From: Pseudomonas petrae
GTDB taxonomy: Bacteria > Pseudomonadota > Gammaproteobacteria > Pseudomonadales > Pseudomonadaceae
Direction: 5' to 3'
DNA length: 64,000 nt
Assembly (NCBI RefSeq): GCF_021728295.1
Contig: NZ_JAKJXE010000008.1
Span: 248,001 to 312,000, forward strand
Within the stretch, counting starts at the first letter, position 1. Every line of letters starts with the position of its first letter. Made by a program: the position numbers and the translations under genes. A model generated the notes under the pieces. It saw only the letters and a program-made list of their open reading frames with translations, was not told where the DNA came from and ran no database searches. Below, piece by piece: positions 43,129 through 52,348 of this stretch.

Positions 43129-43971
43129 ATGATCAAGAAATGCTTGTTCCCTGCAGCCGGTTACGGCACTCGCTTTTTGCCAGCGACCAAGGCCATGCCA
43201 AAAGAGATGCTGGCAGTTGTCAACAAGCCGCTGATCCAGTACGGCGTGGAAGAAGCACTTGCTGCGGGTTTGACTGAAATCTCCATCGTCACCGGCCGCG
43301 GCAAGCGCGCGCTGGAAGACCACTTCGACATCAGCTACGAGCTGGAGCACCAGATCAAGGGCACCGACAAGGAAAAATACCTGGTCGGTATCCGCAGACT
43401 GATCGATGAGTGCAGCTTTTCCTACACTCGCCAGACCGAAATGAAAGGCCTGGGCCATGCGATTCTGAGCGGCCGTCCGCTGATCGGTAACGAAGCGTTC
43501 GCCGTCGTGTTGGCGGATGACTTGTGTGTGAACCTGGAAGGCGACGGCGTCCTGGCGCAGATGGTCAAACTGCACAAGCATTACGGCTGCTCTATCGTGG
43601 CGATTCAGGAAGTGCCCGCCAACGAGACCCACAAGTACGGCGTGATCGCAGGCGAAGAAATCAAGCCGGGTCTGTTCCGCGTTACCGACATGGTCGAGAA
43701 ACCGAAGCCGGAAGACGCGCCTTCTAACCTGGCAATCATCGGCCGCTACATCCTGACGCCGGACATTTTCGAGAAAATCGAAAACACCGAGCCAGGCAAA
43801 GGCGGCGAAATCCAGATTACCGACGCCTTGATGAAGCAAGCGGCCGAAGGCAACGTCCTGGCGTACAAGTTCCAGGGTCAGCGTTTTGACTGCGGCGGTG
43901 CGGAAGGTTACGTTGAAGCGACCAACTTCTGCTTCGAGCACTTCTACAAGACCGGCAAATCGACTCAGTGA
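43129..43971 (+). CDS. galU: UTP-glucose-1-phosphate uridylyltransferase
   Basis: Makes UDP-glucose for LPS, exopolysaccharide and trehalose-related sugars; cytoplasmic. 280 residues. The nucleotidyl-transfer motif is FPAAGYGTRFLPATKAMPKE at the N-terminus, with substrate residues in ADDLCVN, EKPKPEDAPSN and GKGGEIQITDAL. AAGGA precedes the ATG; a longer upstream frame has no start signal. A strong terminator follows. It is not joined to other surface-sugar genes here. Confidence 0.96.
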   Translation: MIKKCLFPAAGYGTRFLPATKAMPKEMLAVVNKPLIQYGVEEALAAGLTEISIVTGRGKRALEDHFDISYELEHQIKGTDKEKYLVGIRRLIDECSFSYTRQTEMKGLGHAILSGRPLIGNEAFAVVLADDLCVNLEGDGVLAQMVKLHKHYGCSIVAIQEVPANETHKYGVIAGEEIKPGLFRVTDMVEKPKPEDAPSNLAIIGRYILTPDIFEKIENTEPGKGGEIQITDALMKQAAEGNVLAYKFQGQRFDCGGAEGYVEATNFCFEHFYKTGKSTQ

Positions 43972-44010
43972 TGCATCTGTATCGGTAGTCAGCGTCTAGC
44001 TGTGCTGTCA

Positions 44011-44038
44011 GACAAAGCCACCTTCGGGTGGCTTTGTC
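44011..44038 (+). terminator. Intrinsic terminator after galU
   Basis: A perfect 12 bp stem (GACAAAGCCACC/GGTGGCTTTGTC) with a TTCG loop, 40 bp after the galU stop. The T-run after it is short (GTTTCT). Confidence 0.85.
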
Positions 44039-44107
44039 GTTTCTGTCCTGCGGAACTTGCCGAGCGCGCTCAAGCGGTTATGCTAGCGCATCGCTTAGGA
44101 GAGACAC

Positions 44108-45463
44108 ATGAGCTACGACTTTGACCTTTTTGTAATTGGCGCAGGCTCGGCCGGCGTCCGGGCGGCGCGTTTTTCCGCCGGTTTCGGTGCGCGCGTGGCC
44201 GTGGCCGAGAGCCGTTATCTGGGGGGCACGTGCGTTAACGTCGGTTGCGTACCGAAGAAGCTGATGGTCTACGGGGCGCACTATTCAGAAGACTTCGAGC
44301 AAGCAAAGGGCTATGGCTGGAGCAGTGGTGAGGCGCACTTCGACTGGCCCACCCTGATCGCCAACAAGAACCGTGAAATCAGTCGCCTCAACGGCGTCTA
44401 CCGCCACCTGCTCGCCAACAGCGGCGTCAGCCTGATGGAAGGCCATGCGCGCCTGCGCGGTCCCCATGAAGTCGAAATCAACGGCCAGGTTCACACGGCC
44501 GAGCACATCATGATCGCCACCGGTGGCTGGCCGCAGGTGCCGGATATTCCAGGCCGCGATCACGCCATCACCTCCAACGAAGTGTTCTTCCTCGAACAGA
44601 TGCCCAAGCGCGTCGTCGTGGTCGGCGGCGGCTACATCGCAGTGGAGTTCGCCTCGATCTTCAACGGCCTGGGCGCTGACGTCTCGCTGATGTACCGCGG
44701 CGAGTTGTTCCTGCGCGGCTTCGACGAAAGCGTGCGTACCCACCTGCACGAAGAACTCGCCAAGCGCGAGATGGACATCCGCTTCAAGACCGAAATCAAC
44801 AGCATCGAGAAGCTGGCTGACGGCACCTTGCAACTGAGCCTGAACGATGGCAGCACGTTCAACACCGATTGCGTGTTCTACGCCACCGGGCGCCGTCCGA
44901 TGCTGGACAACCTGGGCATGGACACCGTCGACGTCGAGCTGGATGACAAGGGCTTCATCAAGGTCAACGGTGACTACCAGACCACCGAGCCGTCGATCAT
45001 CGCCGTCGGCGACATCATCGGCCGTGTGCAGTTGACGCCGGTGGCGCTGGCCGAGGGCATGGCCGTCGCGCGGCGCCTGTTCAAGCCCGAGCAGTACCGC
45101 CCCGTGGATTACCGCCACATTCCCACCGCCGTGTTCAGCCTGCCGAACATCGGCACGGTCGGGCTCACCGAAGCCGAAGCGCTGAAGGCCGGGCATGAGG
45201 TGCAGGTGTTCGAAAGCAAGTTCCGGCCAATGAAGCTGTCGCTGACCGACAACCAGGAGCGCACCCTGATGAAGCTGGTGGTCGATGCCAAAACTGACCG
45301 CGTGCTGGGTTGCCACATGGTCGGCCCGGACGCAGGCGAGATCATCCAGAGCCTGGCGATCGCACTCAAGGCCGGCGCCACCAAGCAGATTTTCGACGAC
45401 ACTATTGGCGTGCATCCTACGGCGGCGGAGGAATTCGTTACCATGCGCACACCGACGCGCTAA
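44108..45463 (+). CDS. gor: Glutathione reductase
   Basis: NADPH-dependent reduction of glutathione disulfide; cytoplasmic FAD enzyme. 451 residues. FAD site GAGSAGVRAAR, redox disulfide Cys42/Cys47 in GGTCVNVGCVPKK, NADP site VVVGGGYIAVEFA, second FAD motif IIAVGDIIG, and the C-terminal active site GVHPTAAEEFVT. GGAG lies 8 nt before the ATG. Next to the AhpC/AhpF genes (2-5 kb downstream) it fits a peroxide/thiol defence cluster. No OxyR box is evident. Confidence 0.95.
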   Translation: MSYDFDLFVIGAGSAGVRAARFSAGFGARVAVAESRYLGGTCVNVGCVPKKLMVYGAHYSEDFEQAKGYGWSSGEAHFDWPTLIANKNREISRLNGVYRHLLANSGVSLMEGHARLRGPHEVEINGQVHTAEHIMIATGGWPQVPDIPGRDHAITSNEVFFLEQMPKRVVVVGGGYIAVEFASIFNGLGADVSLMYRGELFLRGFDESVRTHLHEELAKREMDIRFKTEINSIEKLADGTLQLSLNDGSTFNTDCVFYATGRRPMLDNLGMDTVDVELDDKGFIKVNGDYQTTEPSIIAVGDIIGRVQLTPVALAEGMAVARRLFKPEQYRPVDYRHIPTAVFSLPNIGTVGLTEAEALKAGHEVQVFESKFRPMKLSLTDNQERTLMKLVVDAKTDRVLGCHMVGPDAGEIIQSLAIALKAGATKQIFDDTIGVHPTAAEEFVTMRTPTR

Positions 45464-45568
45464 GGCTTGCATAACACGCGTTATTGAACACCGCACGGCA
45501 CACGTGAACGGTCCGGCCTCCATGGAGGGAGCTGGACGAGCCATTGTTTTTAGGGACGGACCCACTCT

Positions 45569-47284
45569 TTGACCAGCACGAGTTTTTCGGCAGCCATGCC
45601 CTTGAATCCAGCAGGACCTGATGACCAGGCGCTTTCCAGAACCGAAGCGCTTGAGGAAAGTGAGCGGCAGTTTCGCAGCCTCGCCGACAACATGAGTCAG
45701 TTGGCCTGGATCGCCGACCCCGCCGGGCGCATCCATTGGTACAACGAACGCTGGTACAGCTACACCGGCACATCCCATGAAGCGATGATGGCGCTGGGTT
45801 GGCGATCGTTGCATCACCCTGATCATTGCCAGCGGGTCGAGTCGCGCCTGCAGCGCTGCTTCGCGACCGGCTCGTTATGGGAGGACACGTTCCCGCTGCG
45901 CGGCAAGGACGGCCAGTATCGCTGGTTCCTGTCCCGCGCGTTGCCGATCCGCGATGAGCGCGGCAGCATCACCTATTGGCTGAGCACGAGCACAGACATC
46001 ACGGCGCAGGTCAGTGCCGAAGATGCATTGCGCGAGCTGAACGAGAGTCTTGAGCAGCGCGTTGCCGAGCGCACCCGCGAACTGGCCGAAAGCAACGAAC
46101 GCCTGCAGATTGAAATCAGTGAGCGCGCCCAGGCCGAAGAGGCCCTGCGCCACGCGCAGAAGATGGACGCCATCGGCCAGCTGACGGGCGGCATCGCCCA
46201 TGACTTCAACAACATGCTGACGGGCGTGCTTGGCGCGTTGGACCTGATTCAGCGTCGGGTGGCCGCAGGGCGTGTGTCGGAGATCGATCGTTACATCGAG
46301 GCCGCCATGGGTTCGGCCAACCGCGCCGCGTCACTCACCCATCGCCTGCTCGCGTTCGCCCGTCGCCAGTCCCTCAATCAGCGGCCCGTCGACGTCAATC
46401 ACATGGTGACGTCGATGGAAGAACTGCTGCGTCGAACCATCGGCGAAAGCATCGAGCTGGAGGTCGATCTGCACGCGACCTCGTGCCTGACCAACACTGA
46501 TGAGCACCAGCTGGAAAACGCCTTGCTCAACCTGGTTATCAACGCCCGCGACGCGATGCCCGATGGCGGCCGGCTGTTGATTCAGACCGAGCTGACCCAC
46601 ATTGCCCTGTTGCAGGATGCGCTGGCGCCGGGCGACTACGTGCGCCTTCGTGTCCAGGACACCGGGCTGGGCATGTCCAGCGAGGTCATCGCGCGGGCCT
46701 TTGACCCGTTTTTCACCACCAAGCCAATCGGGCAGGGCACCGGGCTGGGCCTGTCGATGGTTTATGGCTTCATCAACCAGACCGGTGGCCGGGTCAGTAT
46801 TTCCAGCGAAGAAGGTCGCGGCACGCGGATCGACTTGCTGTTGCCGTGTCATCACGATGCCGCCGAGCGTCCGCCCGCCATTGACCGCAGCGTTGAGCCG
46901 CCTCGCGCCAGTCAGGGCGAGCGCGTGCTGGTGGTCGAAGACGAGCCTGACGTGCGCATGCTGGTGGTGGATGTGTTGAAAGATCTGGGCTATCGCGTCG
47001 AAGTGGCCGGCGACAGCCATGAAGCGCTGCCGATTGTACAAGGGGCAGAGCCGATCGATCTGCTGGTGACGGACGTTGGGCTGCCCGGTTTGAACGGACG
47101 CCAGCTGGCAGAAATCGCCCGTCAGCATCGCCCTGGGCTGAAGGTTCTGTTCATGACTGGCTATGCCAAAGAGGCGGAGGTCCGCGGGGACTTTCTCGAC
47201 GATGGCATGGATCTGCTCACCAAACCCTTCAGCATCGACGAACTGGCCCAGCGGTTGCGACGTCTGATTGAGTCGAGGGTGTAG
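45569..47284 (+). CDS. PAS-containing hybrid sensor histidine kinase
   Basis: 571 residues, no membrane segment, so probably a cytosolic sensor. PAS domain (about 30-145: FRSLADNMSQLAWIADPAG), coiled coil (150-195), HisKA with GGIAHDFNNML (phospho-His211), HATPase with NLVINARDAM (N box), DTGLGMS (G1) and GTGLGLSM (G2), then a receiver domain (about 452-570) with EDEP, phospho-Asp502 in VTDVGLPG and the Lys in LTKPFS. The frame opens with TTG after AGGGACGG; an ATG nine codons on is the alternative. The ligand and the output partner are unknown. Confidence 0.9.
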   Translation: MTSTSFSAAMPLNPAGPDDQALSRTEALEESERQFRSLADNMSQLAWIADPAGRIHWYNERWYSYTGTSHEAMMALGWRSLHHPDHCQRVESRLQRCFATGSLWEDTFPLRGKDGQYRWFLSRALPIRDERGSITYWLSTSTDITAQVSAEDALRELNESLEQRVAERTRELAESNERLQIEISERAQAEEALRHAQKMDAIGQLTGGIAHDFNNMLTGVLGALDLIQRRVAAGRVSEIDRYIEAAMGSANRAASLTHRLLAFARRQSLNQRPVDVNHMVTSMEELLRRTIGESIELEVDLHATSCLTNTDEHQLENALLNLVINARDAMPDGGRLLIQTELTHIALLQDALAPGDYVRLRVQDTGLGMSSEVIARAFDPFFTTKPIGQGTGLGLSMVYGFINQTGGRVSISSEEGRGTRIDLLLPCHHDAAERPPAIDRSVEPPRASQGERVLVVEDEPDVRMLVVDVLKDLGYRVEVAGDSHEALPIVQGAEPIDLLVTDVGLPGLNGRQLAEIARQHRPGLKVLFMTGYAKEAEVRGDFLDDGMDLLTKPFSIDELAQRLRRLIESRV

Positions 47285-47322
47285 GACCGGCTGGATCAGT
47301 ATGGCCGGCTTTAGCCGGGAAG
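47281..47322 (+). repeat. REP of the CCGGCTTTAGCCGG family with an internal insertion
   Basis: GTAGGACCGG is separated from CTTTAGCCGGGAAG by an 18 bp insertion that ends with the duplicated word GCCGG. It begins at the stop codon of the kinase gene. Confidence 0.7.
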
Positions 47323-47513
47323 CTTTCCGGCCGAATGGGCGGGTCGCCCAACCGAACCCTAACCAACAACGTCTTCTATTAATAAAGCATCCTTATAGTC
47401 AAAACCAATCGTTAGCATGAGCTTTGCCAATGAGTCCCTGCTGACGATTTTGCGTAGTATCCTCCCCATCGAATTTGTATCACCCATTTTCACAACCCTC
47501 AGGAGATTCACCG

Positions 47514-48077
47514 ATGCCTATCATCAACAGCCAAGTCAAACCGTTCAAGGCAACTGCTTACAAGAACGGCAACTTCGTAGAAGTGTCGGACGCCGACCTG
47601 AAAGGCAAATGGTCTGTGGTGTTCTTCTACCCGGCTGACTTCACCTTCGTTTGCCCAACCGAGCTGGAAGACCTGGCCGACAACTACGCTGCATTCCAGC
47701 AGCTGGGCGTCGAGATCTACAGCGTTTCCACTGACACCCACTTTGCTCACGCTGCCTGGCACAACACTTCGCCAGCCATCGGCAAAATCCAGTACACCAT
47801 GATCGGCGACCCGACGCTGACCATTTCCCGCAACTTCGACGTACTGATCGAAGAAGCAGGCCTGGCTGACCGTGGCACCTTCGTGATCAACCCGGAAGGC
47901 GAAATCAAAATCGTCGAACTGAACGACGGCGGTGTTGGCCGTGACGCTTCCGAGCTGCTGCGCAAAATCAAGGCCGCTCAGTACGTTGCTGCACACCCGG
48001 GCGAAGTCTGCCCAGCCAAGTGGAAAGAAGGCGAGGCCACCCTGGCACCGTCCCTGGACCTGGTTGGCAAGATCTAA
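47514..48077 (+). CDS. ahpC: Alkyl hydroperoxide reductase AhpC (2-Cys peroxiredoxin)
   Basis: Reduces H2O2 and organic peroxides; cytoplasmic decamer. 187 residues. Peroxidatic Cys47 in FTFVCPTE and resolving Cys166 in EVCPAKW, with the family's GTFVINPEG segment. AGGAG lies 9 nt upstream. A candidate -10 TATAGT is at 47394-47399. It is followed by a strong terminator and then ahpF, so ahpC is probably made in excess over ahpF. Regulation by OxyR is common in the genus, but the four-part OxyR site is not convincingly seen here. Confidence 0.97.
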   Translation: MPIINSQVKPFKATAYKNGNFVEVSDADLKGKWSVVFFYPADFTFVCPTELEDLADNYAAFQQLGVEIYSVSTDTHFAHAAWHNTSPAIGKIQYTMIGDPTLTISRNFDVLIEEAGLADRGTFVINPEGEIKIVELNDGGVGRDASELLRKIKAAQYVAAHPGEVCPAKWKEGEATLAPSLDLVGKI

Positions 48078-48135
48078 GTCGTCATGACCGGATCGGGGGC
48101 GATGAGCCCATAAGCACGTAAACCGCATCGCCCCC

Positions 48136-48175
48136 AAAAAACGCCCGGGCGGTCATCGCTCGGGCGTTTTTTTTT
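48136..48175 (+). terminator. Intrinsic terminator between ahpC and ahpF
   Basis: ACGCCCGgGCG pairs with CGCtCGGGCGT around GTCAT, followed by nine Ts. It lies 60 bp after ahpC and can reduce read-through into ahpF. Confidence 0.9.
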
Positions 48176-48240
48176 GCAGAACCCGTTATCCAGACGCTGA
48201 AAAGCATCTAGACCCTGAAAGTGAAAAAGGAAGCCGAACC

Positions 48241-49803
48241 ATGTTGGACGCCAATCTTAAAGCTCAGTTGAAATCTTACCTGGAGCGGATCACTCGCCCG
48301 ATCGAGATCATTGCGTCCCTTGATGACGGCGCAAAATCCCAGGAAATGCTGACCCTGCTCAATGACATCGTCAGCAGCTCCGACAAGATCACCCTGGACA
48401 CCAATGGCAGCGATGCACGCACGCCGTCCTTCGCCCTGAACAGCCCGGGCCAGGACATCAAGCTGCGCTTTGCCGGCTTGCCAATGGGTCACGAATTCAC
48501 CTCGCTGGTGCTGGCGCTGCTGCAAGTTGGCGGCTACCCGTCCAAATCCTCCGAGGACACCATCGAACAGGCTCGCAGCCTGACCGGTGAGTTCAAGTTT
48601 GAAACCTACTTCTCGCTGACCTGCCAGAACTGCCCGGACGTGGTCCAGGCACTGAACCTGCTGGCCGTGCTCAACCCGAACGTGCAGCACGTCGCCATCG
48701 AAGGCAGCCTGTTCCAGCAAGAAGTGACCGACCGCCAGATCATGTCGGTGCCAAGCCTCTACCTGAACGGTGAGCTGTTCGGCCAGGGCCGCATGAACCT
48801 GGAAGAGATTCTGGCGAAGATCGACACCAGCGCCGGTGATCGTCAGGCCGAGAAGCTCCATGCCAAAGAAGCGTTCGACGTGCTCGTCGTCGGCGGTGGC
48901 CCGGCCGGTTCCGCCGCAGCGATCTACGCGGCTCGCAAAGGCATTCGTACTGCCGTGGCTGCCGAGCGTTTCGGCGGCCAGGTGCTGGACACCATGGCGA
49001 TCGAGAACTTCATCTCGATGCAGCACACCGAAGGGCCGAAGCTGGTCGTTGCGCTCGAAGAGCACGTCAAGCAGTACGAAGTAGACGTCATCAACCTGCA
49101 GCGCGGCGAGCAGCTGATTCCGGGCAAGAATGGCGAACTGCACCAGGTCAAGTTCGCCAGCGGCGGCGTGCTCAAAGGCAAGACCGTGATTCTGGCGACC
49201 GGCGCACGCTGGCGTGAAATGAACGTCCCGGGTGAGCAGCAATACCGCAACAAGGGCGTGGCGTACTGCCCGCACTGTGACGGTCCGCTGTTCAAAGGCA
49301 AGCGCGTTGCGGTGATCGGCGGCGGCAACTCCGGTGTGGAAGCGGCCATCGACCTGGCCGGTATCGTGTCCCACGTGACCCTGCTGGAATTCGACGCCAA
49401 CCTGCGCGCCGATGCGGTTCTGCAACGCAAGCTGCACAGCCTGCCCAACGTGACGGTATTGACCAGCGCGTTGACCAGCGAAGTGACCGGCGATGGCCAG
49501 AAGGTCAACGGCCTGCGCTACAAGAACCGCATCACCGGTGAAGAAATCACCGTTGAGCTGGAAGGTATCTTCGTGCAGATCGGCCTGCTGCCGAACACCG
49601 AGTGGCTCAAGGGCACTGTCGAGCTGTCGCCACGGGGCGAGATCATCATCGATCAACGGGGCGAGACGTCGATCCCGGGCATCTTCGCTGCCGGCGACGT
49701 GACCACCGTGCCGTACAAGCAGATCGTCATAGCGGTCGGCGAGGGCGCCAAAGCCTCGCTCAGCGCCTTCGACCACCTGATCCGCACCAGCGCCCCGGCG
49801 TGA
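48241..49803 (+). CDS. ahpF: Alkyl hydroperoxide reductase subunit F
   Basis: NADH:AhpC oxidoreductase, FAD flavoprotein. 520 residues. N-terminal double thioredoxin-fold domain with the Cys128-x-x-Cys131 pair (TCQNCPDV), then a thioredoxin-reductase-like part with GGGPAGSAAAIYA (FAD), the AYCPHCDG active disulfide (about 343-346) and GGGNSGVEAAIDLAG (NADH). AAAGGAAG lies before the ATG. It transfers electrons from NADH to AhpC, encoded just upstream. Confidence 0.96.
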   Translation: MLDANLKAQLKSYLERITRPIEIIASLDDGAKSQEMLTLLNDIVSSSDKITLDTNGSDARTPSFALNSPGQDIKLRFAGLPMGHEFTSLVLALLQVGGYPSKSSEDTIEQARSLTGEFKFETYFSLTCQNCPDVVQALNLLAVLNPNVQHVAIEGSLFQQEVTDRQIMSVPSLYLNGELFGQGRMNLEEILAKIDTSAGDRQAEKLHAKEAFDVLVVGGGPAGSAAAIYAARKGIRTAVAAERFGGQVLDTMAIENFISMQHTEGPKLVVALEEHVKQYEVDVINLQRGEQLIPGKNGELHQVKFASGGVLKGKTVILATGARWREMNVPGEQQYRNKGVAYCPHCDGPLFKGKRVAVIGGGNSGVEAAIDLAGIVSHVTLLEFDANLRADAVLQRKLHSLPNVTVLTSALTSEVTGDGQKVNGLRYKNRITGEEITVELEGIFVQIGLLPNTEWLKGTVELSPRGEIIIDQRGETSIPGIFAAGDVTTVPYKQIVIAVGEGAKASLSAFDHLIRTSAPA

Positions 49804-49846
49804 TGCCACGCCCACGCGGGTCCCACTGACTGCATGCAGTCTTCTA

Positions 49847-50011
49847 GTGGGACCGGCTTCAGCCGGGAAGGCGTCGGTTGCCACACTGCAAAACTGATGG
49901 GGTACACACCGGCCTCTTCCCGGCTAAAGCCGGTCCCACTAAAACGCGTTCCACGCATGCAGTGGGATCGGGTGTACGCCGACTTGTGGGACCGGCTTCA
50001 GCCGGGAAGGC
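49847..50011. repeat. Three REPs of the CCGGCTTTAGCCGG family
   Basis: Forward at 49847-49871, inverted at 49915-49939, forward at 49986-50011. They lie between ahpF and a terminator in an otherwise gene-free gap. Confidence 0.85.
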
Positions 50012-50050
50012 GTCGGTCGCCATCCCATTGAACCAAGCGCCAGAAACAGA

Positions 50051-50082
50051 AAAACCTCATGAGCAATCATGAGGTTTTTTTT
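50051..50082. terminator. Intrinsic terminator downstream of ahpF
   Basis: AAACCTCATGA pairs with TCATGAGGTTT around GCAA; A-run and T-run flank it, so it can act in both directions. Confidence 0.88.
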
Positions 50083-50176
50083 GCTCTGTAGCGGATGCGT
50101 TCATGGGACCACAGCCTTCCGGGCCAGGGCTCCATGATATTCTCGCACCCGTTTTCATCACTGCCGTGGGATCCCC

Positions 50177-50482
50177 GTGAAATTCATCCATCAACGCGAA
50201 CACCTGAATGAAGGCGACATTGTGGTGATCGAGTCCTCGAACGCCTGCAACATCCGCCTCATGAGTGACGCCAACTTCCGCAGTTTCAAGAACGGCGGTC
50301 GGCACACCTATCACGGCGGCGCCTTCGACCGCTTCCCGGCGAAAATCGTCGTGCCCAGCACCGGCTTCTGGAACATCACCCTGGACACGGTCACCCAACG
50401 GGCGATCAGCGTGACGCGCAAGCCCAACCTCAAACACTCGATCAAGATCGTGCGCCGGACTGGCTCCACGCTTCAGCACTGA
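50177..50482 (+). CDS. DUF1883 protein, copy B (GTG start)
   Basis: 101 residues, the same length as copy A at 41122. Both share residues 1-6 MKFx-H-Q and an identical segment NIRLMSDANFRSFKNGGRHT followed by YHGGAFDRFPAKI. At the DNA level most differences in the core are synonymous, so both copies are under selection. The start is GTG after GTGGGAT, whereas copy A uses ATG. Copy B differs after residue 70 (TQRAISVTRKPNLK). Function unknown. Confidence 0.85.
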   Translation: MKFIHQREHLNEGDIVVIESSNACNIRLMSDANFRSFKNGGRHTYHGGAFDRFPAKIVVPSTGFWNITLDTVTQRAISVTRKPNLKHSIKIVRRTGSTLQH

Positions 50483-50551
50483 GTCCCTGATGACTGCGCA
50501 TTCAGCGGCGCGAGTCAGGCCCGCCATTGCAGCGGGCCCGGGGCAGGGCGG

Positions 50552-52291
50552 TCAGAGTTTCGGCAGTTGACCGATGCGGCCCATCATCTCGGTGACGATC
50601 TGCAAGTCCAACAGGAACTGCTCGGTGGTCTTGAACTCGGCGTCGGTGTGACCGGTGTATTTGACGTCGGGTTTGGCCAGGCCGAACTGCACGCCGTTGG
50701 GCAGCTCATGCACTGACGTGGCGCCGGCCGAAGTGCCGAACTTGTGCTCCATGCCCAGGTTCTCGGTGGCCACGGCCAACAGCGCCTTGACCCACTCACC
50801 CTCGGGATTGCGGTACATCGGCTCGGCGATCGAGTAATCCAGGCCCGGCGTGATGTGGCTCTGCCGGGTCCATGCGGTCAGCTTCTGCGCGATGTCCGCC
50901 TTGAGCGCTTCCGGTGATTTGCCCCTTGGCACGCGCAGATTGACCGCCAGCTTGAAGGCTTTGTCGTCCATCGCCACGTAGGTCAGCGAGGCCGTCAGCG
51001 GGCCCATGAACTCATCGCTGAAGCCGATGCCCAGTTTGCTGCCGAGGTAATCCAGGCCCCAGTTGTCAGCGGCATAGCGCGCGGCGTCGGTGATTGCGTT
51101 GTGCTTGAGCGCGACTTTACCGTCCAGGCCGTTGATAAAATCGAGCATCCGCGCCACCGGGTTGACCCCGGACTCAGGCTCGGAGGAATGCGCCGACACG
51201 CCGGTGACCGTCAGCTTGACGTCCTTGCCGGCGACTTCTGCGTCGATCTTGCAGTTGCCGCCGTTGCGCTGGGCGTAATCGGAACCGGCTTTTTGCAATT
51301 CGGCCGCCAGTTCAGCCGGGCGATCGCTGACCAGCGTCACGACTGATTTCGACGGGATCTGGTTGGTCGCCATGCCGCCGGTTATCGAGGTGATTTCTGC
51401 GCCCGTGCCTTCGGCGGTGCGGCGGGGGAAGCTGGCCATGACCGTGCCGTAGCCCTTTTCCGCGATGACCACCGGGTAGCTGCCGTCGAGTGCCAGATTG
51501 TAGGCCGGCGTCGGGTTGCGCTCGAAGTAATAGGGAATGGCGTCGCCGGAGGTTTCTTCGGTGGTGTCGATCAGCAGCTTGAAATTGCGCGCCAGCGGCA
51601 GCTTCTCCTCCTTGATCACTTTCATGGCGTACAGCGCGACGACGATGCCGTTCTTGTCATCCTCGGTGCCGCGCCCGTACATGCGGTCGCCGATCAGGGT
51701 CACTTTGAACGGATCGAGGCGAGTGCCATCGGCCAGCACCCAGTTTTCCGGGGTGACCGGGACGACGTCGGCGTGGGCATGAATCCCTACTACTTCAGGG
51801 CTTGAGCCCTCAAGGGAAACTTCATAGACGCGGTTGTCGATATTGCGGAAGGTCAGGTTGAACGACTGGGCGAGGGTTTTGATTTTCTCGGCAATCTTGA
51901 TGAACGCCGGGTTGTCGTGCTGTGCGACGCCTTGGGTCTGGAACGTGGGAATGGCGACCAGCTCGCGCAGGGTTTCGGTGGCGGCGCTGCCGTATTTCAC
52001 CCGCGCATAAACCCCCAGCAGGCGATGGATATCGTTCTGCTCATCGGCGGAAAGCTTTTTATTGGCGAGGAAGGCGTTGATCGCCGGCTCGATGCCCGCA
52101 GCCTTGACCACGTCGGTGGTGCTGACGGTCTTGAGGAACTGGCGGAAATCAGTGACGGCGTTTTCTTTGAAACTGCCGACAATCGTGCTGCTCTGCTGCG
52201 CGGTGAGGTTGGCGAAGGCGGCGGGCGCGAAGGCGGAGACGCCGGCGAACATCAGCGTGGCGGCGGCGAGGTGCTTGAGCGAAAAGTCCAT
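50552..52291 (-). CDS. Exported M20-family dipeptidase
   Basis: 579 residues. Sec signal peptide with cleavage around AFA (about residue 27). Zinc/Mn ligands of the M20 family: HAHADVVP (His, Asp), the bridging D/E in GRGTEDDKNG, TTEETSGD (general base Glu and Glu ligand), LALDGSYP (Asp) and YTGHTDAEF (His). Sequence is closest to the PepV-like dipeptidases with a lid domain. The second ATG was chosen for spacing from AAGGA. Periplasmic, so it probably degrades imported or wall-derived dipeptides. A perfect 18 bp palindrome 40 nt upstream suggests specific repression. Confidence 0.87.
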   Translation of the reverse strand: MDFSLKHLAAATLMFAGVSAFAPAAFANLTAQQSSTIVGSFKENAVTDFRQFLKTVSTTDVVKAAGIEPAINAFLANKKLSADEQNDIHRLLGVYARVKYGSAATETLRELVAIPTFQTQGVAQHDNPAFIKIAEKIKTLAQSFNLTFRNIDNRVYEVSLEGSSPEVVGIHAHADVVPVTPENWVLADGTRLDPFKVTLIGDRMYGRGTEDDKNGIVVALYAMKVIKEEKLPLARNFKLLIDTTEETSGDAIPYYFERNPTPAYNLALDGSYPVVIAEKGYGTVMASFPRRTAEGTGAEITSITGGMATNQIPSKSVVTLVSDRPAELAAELQKAGSDYAQRNGGNCKIDAEVAGKDVKLTVTGVSAHSSEPESGVNPVARMLDFINGLDGKVALKHNAITDAARYAADNWGLDYLGSKLGIGFSDEFMGPLTASLTYVAMDDKAFKLAVNLRVPRGKSPEALKADIAQKLTAWTRQSHITPGLDYSIAEPMYRNPEGEWVKALLAVATENLGMEHKFGTSAGATSVHELPNGVQFGLAKPDVKYTGHTDAEFKTTEQFLLDLQIVTEMMGRIGQLPKL

Positions 52292-52330
52292 TGGGTGTGA
52301 CATTCCTTGGCAGGCATGTTGAGAGAAATG

Positions 52331-52348
52331 TCTGATCGTTCGATCAGA
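52331..52348. promoter_or_regulatory. Perfect inverted repeat upstream of the dipeptidase gene
   Basis: TCTGATCGTTCGATCAGA, two 8 bp arms and a 2 bp centre, 40 nt before the dipeptidase start and 266 nt before the divergent MetX-like gene. It looks like a TetR- or LacI-type operator. The remaining roughly 260 bp of this gap show no gene. Confidence 0.45.

Noticed and set aside
47361..47440. OxyR binding site upstream of ahpC
   Set aside because: ATAG and CTAT words occur, but not at the regular four-part spacing of an OxyR site.
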